From: ZC4RG29 sp964521255 | GTDB lineage: Bacteria > Bacteroidota > Bacteroidia > Cytophagales > Cyclobacteriaceae | Assembly: GCA_964521255.1 (NCBI GenBank) | Contig: CAZFRM010000016.1 | Span: 1-64,000 of the forward strand | DNA length: 64,000 nt | Reading direction: 5' to 3' | Part shown: piece by piece, positions 62,246 through 64,000 of the stretch | Layout of the letters: each line of letters starts with the position of its first letter | Numbering within the stretch: position 1 is the stretch's first letter | Program-made: the position numbers and the translations under genes | Notes under the pieces: generated by a model | What the model saw: the letters and a program-made list of their open reading frames with translations, nothing else | Databases searched by the model: none | What the model was told of the DNA's origin: nothing

Positions 62246-64000
62246 CTACAAATTAGATTCATGGATTGTCAACTTAAATAAATGAAAAGGCAATATGTAA
62301 GGATCAAGCTCAACATAGTTCCATTCTTGTGCCCATGTGTAGTCTTCATCGGTAATGATGTCATGCAATTTTACATTAATTCGATCAGTGATTTTAAGCC
62401 TGTCTTTTGGTAATTGCACATAGCCCGATTGTTTCACATGAGGATCAAGGTTCACTACAATAAGCATAATGTCACTCAGATCGTCTATGGCTTTCAGATA
62501 AGCTATCAGGTTCATATTCTCAAGTGTCAGGAACTGAACATTCCAGGTTGATTGCAGTGCTTTGTGTTCCTTTCGCGCTTTATTCAAGAGCGTCATTATA
62601 TCTGTCATCCGGTTGGTTCTTTTCCAATCGTATTTTTTAATCTCATATTTCTCAGAGTTCCAATATTCTTCTTTGCCTTCTACAGGCGTGTTGTCATAAA
62701 ATTCATACGGCGGTCCATAGATTCCATAATTGGAAGACAGTGTTGCCGCAAGCGCAATCCGCTGAATAAAAACATTCTCACCCTGATGTTGAAGATGATA
62801 AGGTAAAATATCCGGTGTGTTAGGCCAGAAGTTTGGCCGGAAATAATTTCGTGAAGCACCATTTACGAGCTCGTTCATGTATTCAGTCAGCTCGTACTTA
62901 CTCACACGCCATGTGAAGTACGTATACGATTGTGTAAACCCGATCTTTGCCAGGGAAGCCATCACTTTCGGTTTGGTGAATGCTTCTGAAAGAAAAATAA
63001 CATCTTCGTAATGCTTGTTTACTTCGGCAATTACCCATTCCCAGAAGCCGATTGGTTTAGTGTGCGGATTATCAACACGGAAAATTTTAACACCATTGTC
63101 AATCCAATAGAATATCACTGACTTCAATTCATTCCACAATCCTTTCCAGTCGTCACTTTCAAAATTAAAAGGAAAAATATCCTGGTATTTCTTAGGAGGA
63201 TTTTCAGCGTATTGAATTGATCCATCCGGCCGTTGTTTGAACCAGTTCGGATGCTTCTTTACATAAGGATGATCCGGTGCACACTGAAAGGCGAGATCAA
63301 ACGCTATGTCGATGTCAAGTTTCTTTGCCTCCTCAATAAGTTTTTTATAATCATCTAGCGTACCCAGTTCAGCATGAATGCTTTTATGACCACCTTCATC
63401 ACTACCAATTGCCCAGGGCGAACCCGGTTCACCTTGCTGAGCCCTAACGTTATTATTTTTTCCCTTTCGATTTATTTTTCCAATGGGATGAATGGGCGGA
63501 AGATAAAGAACATCAAAGCCCATCTGAGCAACGCGGGGAAGAAGTTTTATAACATCACGAAAGGTTCCATGCCGCCCTCCTTCCAATGCTGATGATCTCG
63601 GAAACAATTCATACCACGCGCTGTAGTTTGCTTTCTTATGTTCAACCTGTACAACTAATTCTTTTCCATAGCGCACTTCATGCTCGATCAGCGGATGCTC
63701 AGAAACAACTTGCCCGAATTCATTGCTTAAAACTAATTCAATCGCTTTTGCATAGGCTTTAGTGTTTCCAAGCTGGTCGGCCAGGTGAAGCAATTTCATT
63801 TCATTTCCTTTCGAAAGTTTTCGCAGGAATAATGCTCCTTCCTGCAACTCAAGTTTTACATCTATTTTAGCGTCTGCTTTCTTTTTAAAACCATCATACC
63901 AGGTTTCAAAATGATCCACCCACGCCATAACGGTAAATACATAACTTCCTTTTTTGTCTACAATAAAGGTAGCGCTCCATTGATCGTTAACGTGATGAAC
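62246..64000 (-). CDS. glgE: GlgE maltosyltransferase (5' end outside window)
   Basis: At least 584 residues. The frame stays open to the window edge, reading DQWSATFIVDKKGSYVFTV just before the internal Met at 63926-63928, and this matches the GlgE N-terminal domain (DUF3416), so the gene is partial. GH13_3 motifs: LPPIHPIGKINRKGKNN, FRVDNPHTKP (nucleophile Asp), FLSEAFTKP (acid/base Glu), FRPNFWPNTPDIL. It extends alpha-1,4-glucan from maltose-1-phosphate. With the downstream maltokinase and glgB it forms the GlgE glycogen route. Two nt separate it from treS. Confidence 0.92.
   Translation of the reverse strand, partial: VHHVNDQWSATFIVDKKGSYVFTVMAWVDHFETWYDGFKKKADAKIDVKLELQEGALFLRKLSKGNEMKLLHLADQLGNTKAYAKAIELVLSNEFGQVVSEHPLIEHEVRYGKELVVQVEHKKANYSAWYELFPRSSALEGGRHGTFRDVIKLLPRVAQMGFDVLYLPPIHPIGKINRKGKNNNVRAQQGEPGSPWAIGSDEGGHKSIHAELGTLDDYKKLIEEAKKLDIDIAFDLAFQCAPDHPYVKKHPNWFKQRPDGSIQYAENPPKKYQDIFPFNFESDDWKGLWNELKSVIFYWIDNGVKIFRVDNPHTKPIGFWEWVIAEVNKHYEDVIFLSEAFTKPKVMASLAKIGFTQSYTYFTWRVSKYELTEYMNELVNGASRNYFRPNFWPNTPDILPYHLQHQGENVFIQRIALAATLSSNYGIYGPPYEFYDNTPVEGKEEYWNSEKYEIKKYDWKRTNRMTDIMTLLNKARKEHKALQSTWNVQFLTLENMNLIAYLKAIDDLSDIMLIVVNLDPHVKQSGYVQLPKDRLKITDRINVKLHDIITDEDYTWAQEWNYVELDPYILPFHLFKLTIHESNL

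Noticed and set aside
1..64000. tRNA, rRNA or tmRNA genes
   Set aside because: No cloverleaf, GGTTCGAATC-type T-arm or rRNA core was seen in any gap between genes.

Overview
The window looks like chromosome from a gliding or T9SS-bearing member of the Bacteroidota, most likely Cytophagales. The reasons are a SusC/SusD pair, two giant surface proteins with gliding/T9SS type-B C-terminal domains beside PorP/SprF proteins, a methionine synthase split into two genes, TAnnTTTG-like promoter boxes and AT-rich intergenic DNA. No rRNA, tRNA, phage, IS transposase or CRISPR array was seen. The interest lies in surface systems, carbohydrate storage, a riboswitch-controlled leader and several small repeat or mobile units.

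Layout. 1-1300: left-edge accessory DNA with a frameshifted secreted-protein gene and hairpins. 1318-6142 (minus): a lactate-utilisation-type operon (NCS1 permease, 55-aa membrane peptide, lutB, lutC) below a GntR regulator. 6280-6488: a 209-bp MITE-like element with terminal inverted repeats and an 8-bp flanking duplication. 6593-16084 (plus): a polysaccharide utilisation locus (GH3, GH5, SusC, SusD, surface glycan-binding lipoprotein) ending in a strong terminator. 16230-19344 (minus): PBP1A, a frameshifted small gene and a YtxH protein. 19598-23334 (plus): pgi, pfkA and a ROK glucokinase, followed by small genes and an antitoxin-like gene. 24180-31288 (minus): the sulfur block, SAM riboswitch - 34-codon leader ORF - metH part 1 - metH part 2 - dead four-helix-bundle gene - metF - cysE - cysM. 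31545-33355: ppx and a beta-barrel protein. 33628-45756 (plus): PorP-SPOR fusion, 1079-aa FG-GAP surface protein, about 2128-aa repeat surface protein, PorP. 45997-51781 (minus): ppk1, gyrB, ppk2 and a CoA-binding protein. 51982-53612: two accessory exported proteins. 53674-64000 (minus): glgE (cut by the window end), treS-maltokinase fusion, an inserted four-helix-bundle gene, glgB and a GH57 enzyme.

How it fits together. The PUL would import and hydrolyse a beta-glucan-like polysaccharide to glucose, and the pgi/pfkA/ROK block would feed glucose into glycolysis. The GlgE-type block would store sugar as alpha-glucan, and three polyphosphate genes (ppx, ppk1, ppk2) handle phosphate storage. 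The met/cys block is under SAM control.

Most unusual observations: (1) the TreS domain of the TreS-maltokinase fusion has lost its GH13 nucleophile (Asp to Pro at residue 207) and several other active-site residues, while the kinase motifs are intact; (2) the SAM riboswitch appears to act by hiding the Shine-Dalgarno of a 34-codon leader ORF whose stop overlaps the metH start; (3) four-helix-bundle (23S rRNA intervening-sequence-type) genes sit inside two different metabolic clusters, one flanked by 25-nt inverted repeats and one decayed; (4) degenerate 7-nt and 8-nt period repeats recur in the gaps between genes, one array holding the MITE.
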